A DNA stretch of 64,000 bases from Actinospineispora eucalypti. Lineage in GTDB: Bacteria; Actinomycetota; Actinomycetes; Mycobacteriales; Pseudonocardiaceae. Every line of letters starts with the position of its first letter. Position 1 is the first letter of the stretch. The notes beneath the pieces are model-generated. The model was given only the letters and a program-made list of their open reading frames with translations, was not told the origin of the DNA and did not search any database. The position numbers and the translations under genes were made by a program. Shown one piece after another: positions 24,488-32,703 of this stretch. The stretch spans positions 434,001 to 498,000 of the forward strand of contig JACHMT010000007.1 in NCBI GenBank assembly GCA_014208095.1. The letters run 5' to 3'.

Positions 24488-25654
24488 ATGAGGCGCGCTG
24501 TGTTGATCGCCACGTCACTGGTCGCTCTCGGGCTGGCCGGCTGCGGGTCGCCGCCGGCCGCCGGGACGCCGTCGCCCCCCTTGCGGGTGAGCACGGTGGC
24601 CGACGGGTTGGACCACCCGTGGGACGTCGGCTTCCTGCCCGACGGCCAGCTCCTGGTCACCGAGCGCGGCGGGCGGATCTCGCTGCTCTCCGGCGGCGCG
24701 CCGGGCGCTTCGGTGCGGCCGGTGACCGCCGACCTCGCCGACCTGCACGCGCGCGGCGAGGGCGGCCTGATGGGCCTGCTCGTGCACCCCGACTTCGCCA
24801 GCAGCCGCCGGTTCACCACCTGCCAGACGCACACCGAGGGCGGCCGCCCGGCCGACATCCGGCTGGTCACCTGGGAGCTGTCCGCCGACGGCGCGACCGC
24901 GCGCCGGGTGCGGGACCCGCTGGTCGGCGGGCTGCCGCTGAACCCGTCCGGCCGGCACTCCGGCTGCCGGCCCGCCCTGGCCCCCGACGGGTCGGTGCTG
25001 GTCGGCACCGGCGACACCGCGCGCGGTGCGTTCTCCCAGGACCGCACCAACCTGGGCGGGAAGGTGCTGCGCATCGACCTGGCCACCGGCGGCCCGGCGC
25101 CCGGCAACCCGTTCGCCGGCTCGGCCAACCCGAACGAGCGGCTGGTGTACAGCTACGGCCACCGCAACGTGCAGGGGATCGCCATCCGGCCCGGCACCGG
25201 CGAGGCGTTCAGCACCGAACACGGTCCCACCATCGACGACGAGGTGAACCTGCTGCGCTCCGGCGCGAACTACGGCTGGGACCCGTCCCAGGGCGGCACG
25301 GTCGGCGGCTACGACGAGGACGTGCCGATGACCGACCTGCGCCGCTTCCCGGGCGCGGTGCCGGCCCGGTGGAGCTCCGGCCAGGAGACCGAGGCCATCG
25401 CCGGCGCGGAGTTCCTCGCCGGCCCCCGGTGGGGCCCGCTTCAGGGGGTTCTCGCGGTGCCCGCGCTGAAGGGTTCGAAACTGCTGCTCATGACGTTGGG
25501 ACCGGACGGCGTGGTGACCTCGGTGAGCACGCCGTCCCAGCTGAACGGCACCCACGGCCGCCTGCGCTCCGCGCACCTGTCCCCCACCGGCGACCTCTAC
25601 CTGACCACCGACGACGGCGACAACGACCAGATCCTCCTGGTCACCCCCGGCTGA
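24488..25654 (+). CDS. Lipoprotein of the PQQ glucose/sorbosone dehydrogenase family
   Basis: 388 residues. A signal peptide ends at LAGC, so this is an exported lipoprotein. The six-bladed propeller typical of soluble glucose / L-sorbosone dehydrogenases is seen in LDHPWDVGFLPDGQLLVTERGGRISLL, GEGGLMGLLVHPDF, GDTARGAFSQDRTNLGGKVLRID, YGHRNVQGIAIRP and EHGPTIDDEVNLLRSGANYGWD. The characteristic catalytic His appears in NPSGRHSGCRP. The family oxidises aldoses using PQQ; no PQQ synthesis gene is nearby, so cofactor and substrate are assumed from the family. It is divergent from the S41 peptidase, 50 bp apart. Confidence 0.88.
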   Translation: MRRAVLIATSLVALGLAGCGSPPAAGTPSPPLRVSTVADGLDHPWDVGFLPDGQLLVTERGGRISLLSGGAPGASVRPVTADLADLHARGEGGLMGLLVHPDFASSRRFTTCQTHTEGGRPADIRLVTWELSADGATARRVRDPLVGGLPLNPSGRHSGCRPALAPDGSVLVGTGDTARGAFSQDRTNLGGKVLRIDLATGGPAPGNPFAGSANPNERLVYSYGHRNVQGIAIRPGTGEAFSTEHGPTIDDEVNLLRSGANYGWDPSQGGTVGGYDEDVPMTDLRRFPGAVPARWSSGQETEAIAGAEFLAGPRWGPLQGVLAVPALKGSKLLLMTLGPDGVVTSVSTPSQLNGTHGRLRSAHLSPTGDLYLTTDDGDNDQILLVTPG

Positions 25655-25704
25655 GCGCGACGCCCGCCGGCTTTCGTCGGCGGTCGAGCCGACTCTGGGT
25701 GTGG

Positions 25705-28272
25705 CTAGCCGGCGGCGGTTTCGCGGGAGCGGTCCGTGCGGTCCCAGCCGGACCAGTCCTGCTTGGCCCCAGGATCCCCGGAGGACCGCGGGCCGGGCTC
25801 GGGCGGCTCGGCGTCCCTGTCCTCGTCCTCGTCGAACTCGGACCAGTCGAACTCGTCGCCCTCGTCGTCCCGCTCGGTCGACGCCGCCGGTGGCGGCTTG
25901 GCCGACGGTGGCGGCGGGGGTGGCGGTGCGGCCGGGGGCCGTGGCGGCTTGGGGGCGGGCGGCTTGGGGGCGGGCGGCTTGGGGGCGGGCGGCGGCGGGC
26001 GGCGGTCCTCGCGGCCGGAGTCCCGGGACGGGCCGATGGACCGGGCCTCCGCACTGAAGAACTCGTCGTCCGGGTCCTCCAGGTCGGCGACGCTTTCACT
26101 CTCGGATAAGCGCGGCGGCGGCTGGTACCGGTTGGTCGGCTGGATGCCCTGCACCGGGCGCAGCGAGGACGGCGGCGGGTCGCCCGGCAGATGCGGCAGC
26201 CACCGTTCCGCGCCCTCGTCCGCGCCGGTGGCCGGCGCCCACAGGTCGGAGGAGTTGAAGGTGGCCGAGTCCGGTCCGCCGAACGGGTTGGCCAGCGGCG
26301 GGTGGTACCCCCCGCTGTTGCTCACCGACTCGCGGGGACGCTCCGGCGGTGGCCGGCGTTTCGCGGAATCGGGGGTGACCGTCCCGGTCGGCTCGGCCGC
26401 CGCCTTCGGCCCGACCGTCCTCGGTGGCATCCGCTGCTCCCGCTCCGGCGCTCCCGGCCGGCCGGGTCCCCGGCCCCGCGGCCCGCTCGGCGGGAGCGAC
26501 GGCCGACGCGCGTCGCCGGCCGGCGGGAGCGGCCCACCAGGGTCGGCGGTGGGCGGCATAGGAGGCCGGCCGGGCTGGGCCGACGAACCGTGGGGACCAC
26601 CCGACGGAGCCGGAGGAACCGGCGGACGGCCCGGTTGAGCCGGGGGCCGGACCGCTTCGCCGCCCGGGCGGGAGCCCGTTTCCACCGGGTCGGGCGTCGG
26701 CCTGACCGGCGGACCGGTGGGACGCCCCGCGTCGGGCCCGGACGGCGAACCCTGGCCCCGACCGGCAACGCCAGCGGGTCCAGCTCCGGCGGCACCGGCC
26801 GGAGCAGTGCCTCCCGCACCGCGGGCCGGCCCGGCGGCGAGAGGCCCGGAGGGCGATCCCGTGCCGCCACGGCCGGAGGGCGTGCTCGGCGGGTTGGCGG
26901 GCCGGGCGGCGGCGCCGGGCCGAGGGTCGCCGCCCCGGGACGGAGCCTCCGGACCACGAGCCGGCGGCGGCCCACCGGGCGGCACCGGCTGGCCCGAGCC
27001 GGGCGGCACCGCGCGGGTGGGCGCATCGACCACTCCGCGAGCGTCCGGTGCGGGCGAAGCGGCCTTGCGTTCGCTCCGGTCGCCCGGCTTCCCGCGCTCG
27101 CCCGCCGCCGGGGCCTTCCCCGGCTTCGCCGCCGAAAGGTCGAGCTTGGACGTCATCGGATCAACAGCCGGCTTCGCCGCCGACAAGTCCATCTTCGACG
27201 TCGCCGGATCAACGACCGGCTTCGCAGCCGACAAGTCCAACTTCGACGTCATCGGATCAACAGCCGGCTTCGCCGCCGACAAGTCCATCTTCGACGTCGC
27301 CGGATCAACAGCCGGCTTCGCAGCCGACAAGTCCAACTTCGACGTCGCCGGATCAACAGCCGGCTTCGCCGCCGACAAGTCCATCTTCGACGTCGCCGGA
27401 TCAACAGCCGGCTTCGCAGCCGACAAGTCCATCTTCGACGTCATCGGATCAACGACCGGCTTCGCAGCCGACAGATCCAACTTCGACGTCACCGGATCGG
27501 CCGGCGCCGGCTCGGCCGGTATCCCGGCCTTTCGCCTGGCCGAGCGGGAGGACTTGGCGGACCGCCGGCCGCGCTTGGCCTCGGCGCGGGTCGGCTCGGC
27601 GTCGGCGCCCGCCGAGGCCGGCTCCGGCGGACCCTCGTCGGTGACCACGGGGACCACCTCGGTGGGGGCGTCGTCCGGATCCTCCTCGACCGCGTCCTCG
27701 AGCATGTCCCGCCGGCGCCGGGCGCTGCGTTCCACGGCGGCGGCGACCACCACGGAGAGCATCAGCCCGAACAGCAGGGTGGCGGCGAACACCTTCCAGC
27801 CCGTGGTGCGCACGGGCGGCCCGACCACCGGCTTGGCCGGGGTGTCCAGCCGCATCCGCGAGCCGGCCGGCACCGACCGTTCGAGCTGGTGCTCGTCCAG
27901 CTTCTTGGTCAGATCTCCGCCGACCCGGTTGACGTCCTGCAGCGCCTTGTCGGCGGAGTCGGCGTCCGCCCGCACGGTGATCATGGAAGACCCGGGGCGG
28001 GCGGTCACGGTGAGCGGCGGGTGCACGTTCCGGGCGCGCCCGGCGCCGGAGGGTTGGACCTCCTCGGCCAGCTGGGCCGCCATCGTGGCCGCGTTCGCGT
28101 ACCCGCCGTTGGCCGGGCCGTTCACCTGATGGGAGGCGGTCGCCGTGTAAACGGCCGGCATTTGGGTATAAGCGAGCCAGGAGACGCCGACGGAAAGCAG
28201 CGCCAGCGGGAGGAGGACATACCACCGCCGAGCCGCCATTCCGAACGCGGCGAACACGCCCACCCGCCACAC
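25705..28272 (-). CDS. Wzz-like two-pass membrane protein with long disordered repeat tail
   Basis: 855 residues. Residues 1-190 resemble a chain-length-determinant (Wzz) module: transmembrane segment WYVLLPLALLSVGVSWLAY, an outside domain (YTATASHQVNGP... to VPAGSRMRLDTPAKP) and a second membrane segment FAATLLFGLMLSVVVAAAV. The remaining 650 residues are cytoplasmic and low-complexity: a charged region, eight perfect-phase 16-residue repeats (DPxTSK(L/M)DLSAAKPxV), then Pro/Gly/Arg-rich sequence and an acidic end. No tyrosine-kinase motifs are visible, so this is not a full Wzc. A role in exopolysaccharide or envelope assembly is inferred from the membrane module only. GTG start at 28272. 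Confidence 0.75.
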   Translation of the reverse strand: MWRVGVFAAFGMAARRWYVLLPLALLSVGVSWLAYTQMPAVYTATASHQVNGPANGGYANAATMAAQLAEEVQPSGAGRARNVHPPLTVTARPGSSMITVRADADSADKALQDVNRVGGDLTKKLDEHQLERSVPAGSRMRLDTPAKPVVGPPVRTTGWKVFAATLLFGLMLSVVVAAAVERSARRRRDMLEDAVEEDPDDAPTEVVPVVTDEGPPEPASAGADAEPTRAEAKRGRRSAKSSRSARRKAGIPAEPAPADPVTSKLDLSAAKPVVDPMTSKMDLSAAKPAVDPATSKMDLSAAKPAVDPATSKLDLSAAKPAVDPATSKMDLSAAKPAVDPMTSKLDLSAAKPVVDPATSKMDLSAAKPAVDPMTSKLDLSAAKPGKAPAAGERGKPGDRSERKAASPAPDARGVVDAPTRAVPPGSGQPVPPGGPPPARGPEAPSRGGDPRPGAAARPANPPSTPSGRGGTGSPSGPLAAGPARGAGGTAPAGAAGAGPAGVAGRGQGSPSGPDAGRPTGPPVRPTPDPVETGSRPGGEAVRPPAQPGRPPVPPAPSGGPHGSSAQPGRPPMPPTADPGGPLPPAGDARRPSLPPSGPRGRGPGRPGAPEREQRMPPRTVGPKAAAEPTGTVTPDSAKRRPPPERPRESVSNSGGYHPPLANPFGGPDSATFNSSDLWAPATGADEGAERWLPHLPGDPPPSSLRPVQGIQPTNRYQPPPRLSESESVADLEDPDDEFFSAEARSIGPSRDSGREDRRPPPPAPKPPAPKPPAPKPPRPPAAPPPPPPPSAKPPPAASTERDDEGDEFDWSEFDEDEDRDAEPPEPGPRSSGDPGAKQDWSGWDRTDRSRETAAG
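27115..27498. repeat. In-frame 48-bp tandem repeat, eight units
   Basis: Eight back-to-back 48-bp units encode a 16-residue repeat inside the Wzz-like protein. Units differ by a few codons (Leu/Met, Met/Ala/Val, Ala/Val) but not in length. Near-identity at DNA level implies recent expansion, so copy number may vary between strains. Confidence 0.95.
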
Positions 28273-28348
28273 CTCATTTCGGGTCGACTACAGACGCAGA
28301 GAGTACCCGTTTGAACACACCCGGTAGCTCGAGGGCTCGAGCAATCCT

Positions 28349-29041
28349 TCAGCCTGCCGAAAGACCGTAGGGGCTCTCCGTGCTGGACACGCTAAGCGGG
28401 GCCAGCCCGAGTACCAAACGGGTGACATGGAACGCCTCCGCATATCGCGCGCGGCACTGTACCCCACGCAGCCTGGCCAACCCGGCCAGAGACTCGGCGT
28501 CGAAGGTGGGGCGGTCCCGCTGCGAGCCGTAGTGCTCGAGCATCTTGTCCACCTTCTCCCGCAGCACCGGTTCGGCCAGCGGCGAGTAGAGCCGGGGTTG
28601 ATGCAGGTCACCCTCGTGCTGGGCGATCTCGTAGCCGAGCACCAGGTGGTCCGGGAAGGCCACCGGAACCAGCTGGGCGACCACCCGCCGGTCCGCGTGG
28701 CCGTCGCGCTCCGAGGGCGCCAGGATGAGGCCCGGCTCGGCGCGCACCCGCAGGTCCTCGAGCACCCGCTTGACCCGTTCCCAGCGCGGGGTGAGCTGGC
28801 CCTGGGGCAGGTCCAGGACGCTCACCCGCAGCCGGGCGCCGGGGCAGAAAGCGGCCAGCGCGGCGCGTTCCTCCTCCTCGCGCAGGCTCCCGCCGCCGGT
28901 GAAGACCACCGCGTCGATCATCGTCCCGGGATGGGCCCGGCACAGTTCGAGCAGCGTGCCGCCGCAGCCGACGACGATGTCGTCGCAGTGGGCACCGATC
29001 AGCGCCACACCGTCCAGCCGCTCGGGAAGCAGGGTCAGCAC
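28349..29041 (-). CDS. PIG-L / LmbE family deacetylase
   Basis: 230 residues. The motif AHCDDIVVGCGGTLL near residue 18 is the zinc-binding, catalytic (A)H-x-D-D motif of GlcNAc-type deacetylases such as MshB and Mca, with Cys where Pro is usual. RDGHADRRVV provides a later His. The family removes acetyl groups from GlcNAc-containing lipids or mycothiol conjugates, or acts on secondary metabolites. It is the last gene of the desaturase-TetR-PIG-L unit, 15 bp after TetR, with GTG start 29041. The substrate is not determinable. Confidence 0.85.
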   Translation of the reverse strand: MLTLLPERLDGVALIGAHCDDIVVGCGGTLLELCRAHPGTMIDAVVFTGGGSLREEEERAALAAFCPGARLRVSVLDLPQGQLTPRWERVKRVLEDLRVRAEPGLILAPSERDGHADRRVVAQLVPVAFPDHLVLGYEIAQHEGDLHQPRLYSPLAEPVLREKVDKMLEHYGSQRDRPTFDAESLAGLARLRGVQCRARYAEAFHVTRLVLGLAPLSVSSTESPYGLSAG

Positions 29042-29056
29042 GTCGGGAACAGTAAC

Positions 29057-29755
29057 TCACTCCGTCGGGGGATGTTCCTCACCCATCCGCGAAAGTCCGA
29101 ACCACGCCAGGTTCACCAGATGGGCGGTCACCTCGTCGCGTCCGGGCCGCCGCTCCTCCAGCCACCACTGACCCACCTGGGCGACCATCCCGACCAGAGC
29201 CTGGCTGTAGAGCGGGGCGGTGGCCGGGTCCATGCCGTGGCGGGCCAGCTCCCGCGCGAGCACGTGCTCCACCTGCCCGGCGATGTCCCCGAGCAGGCTG
29301 GAGAACATCCCGGAACCACCGGTCGGCGGGGTGTCCCGGACCAACACCCGGAAGCCGCTGGTGTGCTCGTCCACGTAGCCGAGGAAGGCCGAGGCGGCGC
29401 GCCGCAGCAACTCTCGGGGGTGGCTGCCCGGCGGAGCCGGCACCGAGCGGGCGCCCAGTTCGGCGCCCTCGGGAGATACCGGCGGGTCGGCGAGGGCGGT
29501 GGCGAACCGGTCCAGCAGCCGCCGGGTCTCCCGGTCGACCACCACGGCGTACAGGCCTTCCTTGCCGCCGAAGTGCTCGTACACCACCGGCTTGCTCACC
29601 CCGCCGCGCTGCGCCACCTCCTCCACCGAGGAGGCCGCGAAGCCACGCTCCGCGAACAGCTCGCGGGCCACCTCGATGAGCTGTTCGCGGCGCTCGCCGC
29701 CGGTCATCCGGACCCGCGCGCCCGAGCCGGACGCCCCGGCGCGCGTGCCCGGCAT
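29057..29755 (-). CDS. TetR-family regulator of the desaturase operon
   Basis: 232 residues. The HTH is at about 18-70 (RREQLIEVARELFAERGFAASSVEEVAQRGGVSKPVVYEHFGGKEGLY). It resembles lipid-linked TetR proteins such as FasR in general form. It starts 9 bp after the desaturase stop, and a 22-bp palindrome stands upstream of the desaturase, so it likely represses its own operon in response to a fatty acyl ligand (inference). Residues 88-100 (SPEGAELGARSVP) are encoded by an R6 hairpin at 29444-29474, so the loop between helices carries an inserted repeat. Confidence 0.88.
   Translation of the reverse strand: MPGTRAGASGSGARVRMTGGERREQLIEVARELFAERGFAASSVEEVAQRGGVSKPVVYEHFGGKEGLYAVVVDRETRRLLDRFATALADPPVSPEGAELGARSVPAPPGSHPRELLRRAASAFLGYVDEHTSGFRVLVRDTPPTGGSGMFSSLLGDIAGQVEHVLARELARHGMDPATAPLYSQALVGMVAQVGQWWLEERRPGRDEVTAHLVNLAWFGLSRMGEEHPPTE
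29444..29474. repeat. R6 second-hairpin copy inside the TetR gene
   Basis: GGGCGCC and GGCGCCC flank the loop CAGTTC, extended by CCGAG/TCGG. This is the same hairpin as the second half of the R6 element at 41036-41085. It is in frame and encodes EGAELGARS in the TetR protein. Confidence 0.65.
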
Positions 29756-29764
29756 CAGCTCTGG

Positions 29765-30700
29765 CTACTTGGTGCTCAGCTTGGCCAGCCGGGCCGGGGT
29801 CGGCCAGCGCACGTCCCGCGCCCAGCCGAACTTCTCGAACATCCAGATCAGCCGGGCGGAGATGTCGATCTGGCCGGGCAGCACGCCGTGCCGGGCGCAG
29901 GTCGGGTCCGCGTGGTGCAGGTTGTGCCAGGACTCACCCATGCTCAGGATGGCCAGCGGCCAGAAGTTGCGGGACCGGTCGCGGGACGCGAACGGCCGCT
30001 TGCCCACCATGTGGCAGATCGAGTTGATCGACCAGGTGACGTGGTGCAGGATGCCCATCCGGACCAGGCCGCCCCAGAAGAACCCGGTCGCCGCGCCCCA
30101 CCAGGACCAGGTGACCAGCCCGCCGATGAGCGCCGGGAGCACCAGGCTGGCCACCACGAACCAGGTGAAGTTCTTGCTCACCCGCATGATCGCCCGGTCG
30201 GCGAGCAGGTCCGGGACGAACCGGCGCTCGTTGGTCTCCGCGCGATCGAACAACCAGCCGAAGTGGGCGTGGATGAAGCCCTTGACCACGGCGGCCGGCG
30301 AGGTGCCGAACAGCCACGGCGAGTGCGGGTCACCCTCCTTGTCGGAGAAGGCGTGGTGGCGCCGGTGGTCGGCCACCCAGCGGATGACCGAGCCCTGCAC
30401 GGCCAGCGAGCCGGCGATGCCGAGCACCACCCGCAACCAGGTCCGCGCCTTGAACGACTTGTGGGTGAAGTGCCGGTGGTAGCCGACCGTCACGCCCAGG
30501 CAGCCGATCACGTAGAACGCGACCATCATGGCCAGGTCGTGCCAGTAGACGATGCCCCAGGCCCAGGCCATCGGAATGGCGGCGAAGAACGCGAGCATCG
30601 GGACGATGACGAATATGTAGATCAAGACGTGTTGCCAGGTCGGTCGCTTGCCTTCGACGATCGGCATGGGGCCTGCGACGGCCTCGGCGGTGCTGGCCAT
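29765..30700 (-). CDS. Acyl-CoA (delta-9 type) fatty acid desaturase
   Basis: 311 residues, membrane-bound, di-iron. The three His boxes are HRHFTH, HRRHH and HNLHH, exactly the set of acyl-CoA delta-9 desaturases such as mycobacterial DesA3. Hydrophobic segments surround them (VLIYIFVIVPMLAFFAAIPM; FVVASLVLPALIGGLV). It introduces a double bond into saturated acyl chains, using electrons from a reductase not found next door. It heads a three-gene unit with TetR and PIG-L, and a 22-bp palindromic operator candidate lies 66 bp upstream of the ATG at 30700. Confidence 0.93.
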   Translation of the reverse strand: MASTAEAVAGPMPIVEGKRPTWQHVLIYIFVIVPMLAFFAAIPMAWAWGIVYWHDLAMMVAFYVIGCLGVTVGYHRHFTHKSFKARTWLRVVLGIAGSLAVQGSVIRWVADHRRHHAFSDKEGDPHSPWLFGTSPAAVVKGFIHAHFGWLFDRAETNERRFVPDLLADRAIMRVSKNFTWFVVASLVLPALIGGLVTWSWWGAATGFFWGGLVRMGILHHVTWSINSICHMVGKRPFASRDRSRNFWPLAILSMGESWHNLHHADPTCARHGVLPGQIDISARLIWMFEKFGWARDVRWPTPARLAKLSTK

Positions 30701-30765
30701 GGAAGAGGGTCACCTCGGAGAGTCGGTGCGGTCGGATTCGCGGTCGCATCCGGCTACGTCTGGCG

Positions 30766-30787
30766 TAACCTACGCCAGCGTAAGTTA
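30766..30787. promoter_or_regulatory. 22-bp palindrome upstream of desaturase (candidate TetR operator)
   Basis: Arms TAACCTACGC and GCGTAAGTTA surround CA, with one mismatched position. A third half-site (GCGTAACC at 30763) overlaps it. The place, size and presence of a TetR gene in the operon fit a TetR operator. Confidence 0.6.
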
Positions 30788-30914
30788 GGTGAGCCTGCGC
30801 CGTAACCCCGGGGCAACGATTCACGGCGTGTCTTTGCCCACCGGTGTGTCGGCCCCATCCCCTCGCCGCTCCCCATTTGAGCAGTGAGAAGATGGAGCCG
30901 ACCGACACACCCGA

Positions 30915-30986
30915 TCCGCCGTGGTGTAACTGGCAGCACATCGGATTTTGGTTCCGATAGACCAGGTTCGAATCCTGGCGGCGGAG
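30915..30986 (+). tRNA. tRNA-Gln (UUG)
   Basis: A 72-base cloverleaf. The acceptor stem TCCGCCG (30915-30921) pairs with CGGCGGA (30979-30985), followed by discriminator G. The anticodon stem TCGGA/TCCGA encloses loop TTTTGGT with anticodon TTG at 30948-30950. The T arm is CCAGG-TTCGAAT-CCTGG. CCA is not encoded. A tRNA-Gln in the glmU neighbourhood is common in actinobacteria. No duplicated 3' end (att site) was seen in the window. Confidence 0.96.
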
Positions 30987-30988
30987 CG

Positions 30989-31654
30989 CTACCTGCGTGG
31001 CCTGGTAAGGAACAGTACCTCGGTGCAGATCGGCTCGAAGCCGCTGGCCAACAGGGTGCGCAGCACCCGGCTGTCGTGCAGCGGGGCCGAGCCGAACAGC
31101 ATGCTCCGGTCCGGCACGCAGACCTTCGCGGCGGAGAGCAGCTCGCGGCCCACCCGGCCGCCACCGCCCTGGTCCACCCGGATGTGCACGTCCCACCGGC
31201 CGCCGGGACCGTGCGCGAGGGCAAAGCGGCCGGCGGAGCCGGTGCCCTGGTAGCTGAAGCAACTCACGTTGTCCCGGTAGGCCGCCCAGCCCGGTTCGGG
31301 CTCGCCACCCTCCTCGACCTTGCCGTGCAGGTAACCCGACCGGTGCGAGGCCGAGGTCAGCAGGCTGGAGTAGGTCGGCGGGTTGCCCAGCCGCTCGGCC
31401 AGCTTCTGGACGAAGCCGAAGATCCCGCCGGTCACGTTGGCCGGGTTCCCCGACGGGGTGATGCTCAGGTTCTCGTCCACCCAGTCCTGGGGTACGTCGG
31501 CCGCCACTTCCACGTGGCCGGCGAAGAACGCGACCATGTCGCACGGCCCGCTCATCGGCCCGACCACCACTGCCCGGCCGTCGGCCGCGGGGAACGACCC
31601 GTGCGCGGCGGAGTGCACGGTATCGGAGAGTGGATGCTGCACGCTGACGGTCAT
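30989..31654 (-). CDS. Uncharacterised protein, weakly GNAT-like C-terminus
   Basis: 221 residues from the ATG at 31654, with AAGGGGG upstream. I do not recognise a firm family. The C-terminal stretch (LFGSAPLHDSRVLRTLLASGFEPICTEVLFL) looks like the last motif of GNAT acetyltransferases, in which a residue change moves substrate to a new position. The first 150 residues are mixed alpha/beta without an acetyl-CoA P-loop that I can identify. Its stop codon is only two bases from the 3' end of tRNA-Gln on the other strand, so transcription must stop within or against the tRNA. A perfect GlxR/Crp-type site lies 81 bp upstream of the start. Confidence 0.6.
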   Translation of the reverse strand: MTVSVQHPLSDTVHSAAHGSFPAADGRAVVVGPMSGPCDMVAFFAGHVEVAADVPQDWVDENLSITPSGNPANVTGGIFGFVQKLAERLGNPPTYSSLLTSASHRSGYLHGKVEEGGEPEPGWAAYRDNVSCFSYQGTGSAGRFALAHGPGGRWDVHIRVDQGGGGRVGRELLSAAKVCVPDRSMLFGSAPLHDSRVLRTLLASGFEPICTEVLFLTRPRR

Positions 31655-31734
31655 ATGGATAAGCCCCCTTGATCGCTTTACAGGGCGGCACGCCGGCGCC
31701 GCCCCGAGCTACCCCCCGGTAGCGATTCAGAACC

Positions 31735-31750
31735 TGTGAAATATATCACA
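31735..31750. promoter_or_regulatory. Perfect Crp/GlxR-type site (TGTGA-N6-TCACA)
   Basis: TGTGAAATATATCACA matches the actinobacterial GlxR consensus TGTGANNTANNTCACA at every fixed position, in a locally AT-rich patch of an otherwise GC-rich genome. It lies between the DUF4142 stop and the start of the 30989-31654 gene, so it most likely regulates the latter. A small hairpin GCTACC-CCCC-GGTAGC (31708-31723) lies between the site and the gene. Confidence 0.6.
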
Positions 31751-31771
31751 GTGCAGTAAGTTAGGGGACGG

Positions 31772-32689
31772 TTACCAGCCGCGATTGCCGGCCTTGCGCC
31801 GCAGCTTGGGCGGCCGGCGTTCCAGCGTGTCCTCCGGTGAGGCGGTCCGTTGGGTGGGGATCAGGCGGGGCCAGGTCGGCGCGCGCAGGGAGTCGGTGCG
31901 CCGGGCGCGGGGGCGCACCGGCGGAACCGGGAAGGACGGCGTTCTGGGTCCGGCCCGGCGGCGGCTCATGCCGCGCAGCGCGGCGGCCGCGACGATCACC
32001 GCGAGCCCGAACAGCATCAGCGTGACCGGCAGGTCGAAACCGCCCACCGAGACCAGCCGGGCGGCCGGCGCGGTGGTCGGCGGGAACAGCGAGTAGTCCA
32101 CGATGCCGGTGCTCTCCAGGTACGTCATGTGCCGGGCGATGAACCCGCTGGCCTGGATGGCGAACTTGCGGACCACCTCGTTCTGGGTGCCCGAACGCAC
32201 CCCCTCGACCAGCGGCATCACCTCACCGTGGGCCGAGCGGACGATGTTCACGAAGGTCTTGTCGTAGGCCCCCGTCGGCGCGTCGGTGATCTGCCCCATC
32301 CACACCTTCTGCTGGTCGGACGGCTGGCTGGGCAGCACCACGCCAAGCTTCGCGGACGCCTCCCGCAGCGCGGCGTCCAGCTGCGCGTGCTCGACGCCCA
32401 GCTTGCGCCCGACCTCGCGGACCGCGGGGCTGGTGGCGCGCTGCGCGGCCTGCTCCCCCATCGGCCCCTCCCACAGGTTGGCCTGCCGGACCTTGATCAG
32501 CATGTCCCGGTCGGAGGAGTTCAGCGGACCCCACTGGGTGCTCTGGGTTCCCCCGCCGAACAGCGAGGAGAACGACTGCGGCGCGGACGGCGAGCGCCCG
32601 GCCAACACGATCGACACCAGGATCGCCACCACCGCGCTGCCGAGCACCGCCCAGCGCACGAAGCGGGCGGCGCCGTTCTCGGAATGCAC
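31772..32689 (-). CDS. DUF4142 (ferritin-like) membrane protein
   Basis: 305 residues. A transmembrane helix near residue 20 (WAVLGSAVVAILVSIVLAG) is followed by the helical DUF4142 domain (SSDRDMLIKVRQANLWEGPMGEQAAQRATSPAVREVGRKLGVEHAQLDAALREASAKLGV), which has a ferritin-like fold. A second helix (LPVTLMLFGLAVIVAAAAL) precedes a basic, Pro/Arg-rich tail. The GTG start at 32689 has GAAGGGA upstream. It lies 14 bp after the ferric-reductase-like gene and is surely co-transcribed. The domain's activity is unknown; the pairing suggests a redox role at the membrane. Confidence 0.82.
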   Translation of the reverse strand: MHSENGAARFVRWAVLGSAVVAILVSIVLAGRSPSAPQSFSSLFGGGTQSTQWGPLNSSDRDMLIKVRQANLWEGPMGEQAAQRATSPAVREVGRKLGVEHAQLDAALREASAKLGVVLPSQPSDQQKVWMGQITDAPTGAYDKTFVNIVRSAHGEVMPLVEGVRSGTQNEVVRKFAIQASGFIARHMTYLESTGIVDYSLFPPTTAPAARLVSVGGFDLPVTLMLFGLAVIVAAAALRGMSRRRAGPRTPSFPVPPVRPRARRTDSLRAPTWPRLIPTQRTASPEDTLERRPPKLRRKAGNRGW

Positions 32690-32703
32690 TTCAGGTTCCC
32701 TTC

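Noticed and set aside
27115..27498. Regular 48-bp direct repeats resembling a CRISPR array
   Set aside because: Units are contiguous without unique spacers, in frame with a protein gene, and no cas genes are present.
25705..28272. Wzz-like protein as a tyrosine autokinase (Wzc/CpsD)
   Set aside because: No Walker A or B motifs and no Tyr cluster are present in the cytoplasmic tail.
30779..30795. GTTAGGTGAGCCT upstream of the desaturase as an iron box
   Set aside because: It matches only half the consensus and overlaps a better-explained 22-bp TetR-type palindrome.
30915..30986. tRNA-Gln as an integration site of a genomic island
   Set aside because: No integrase gene and no repeated tRNA 3' end were found in the window.
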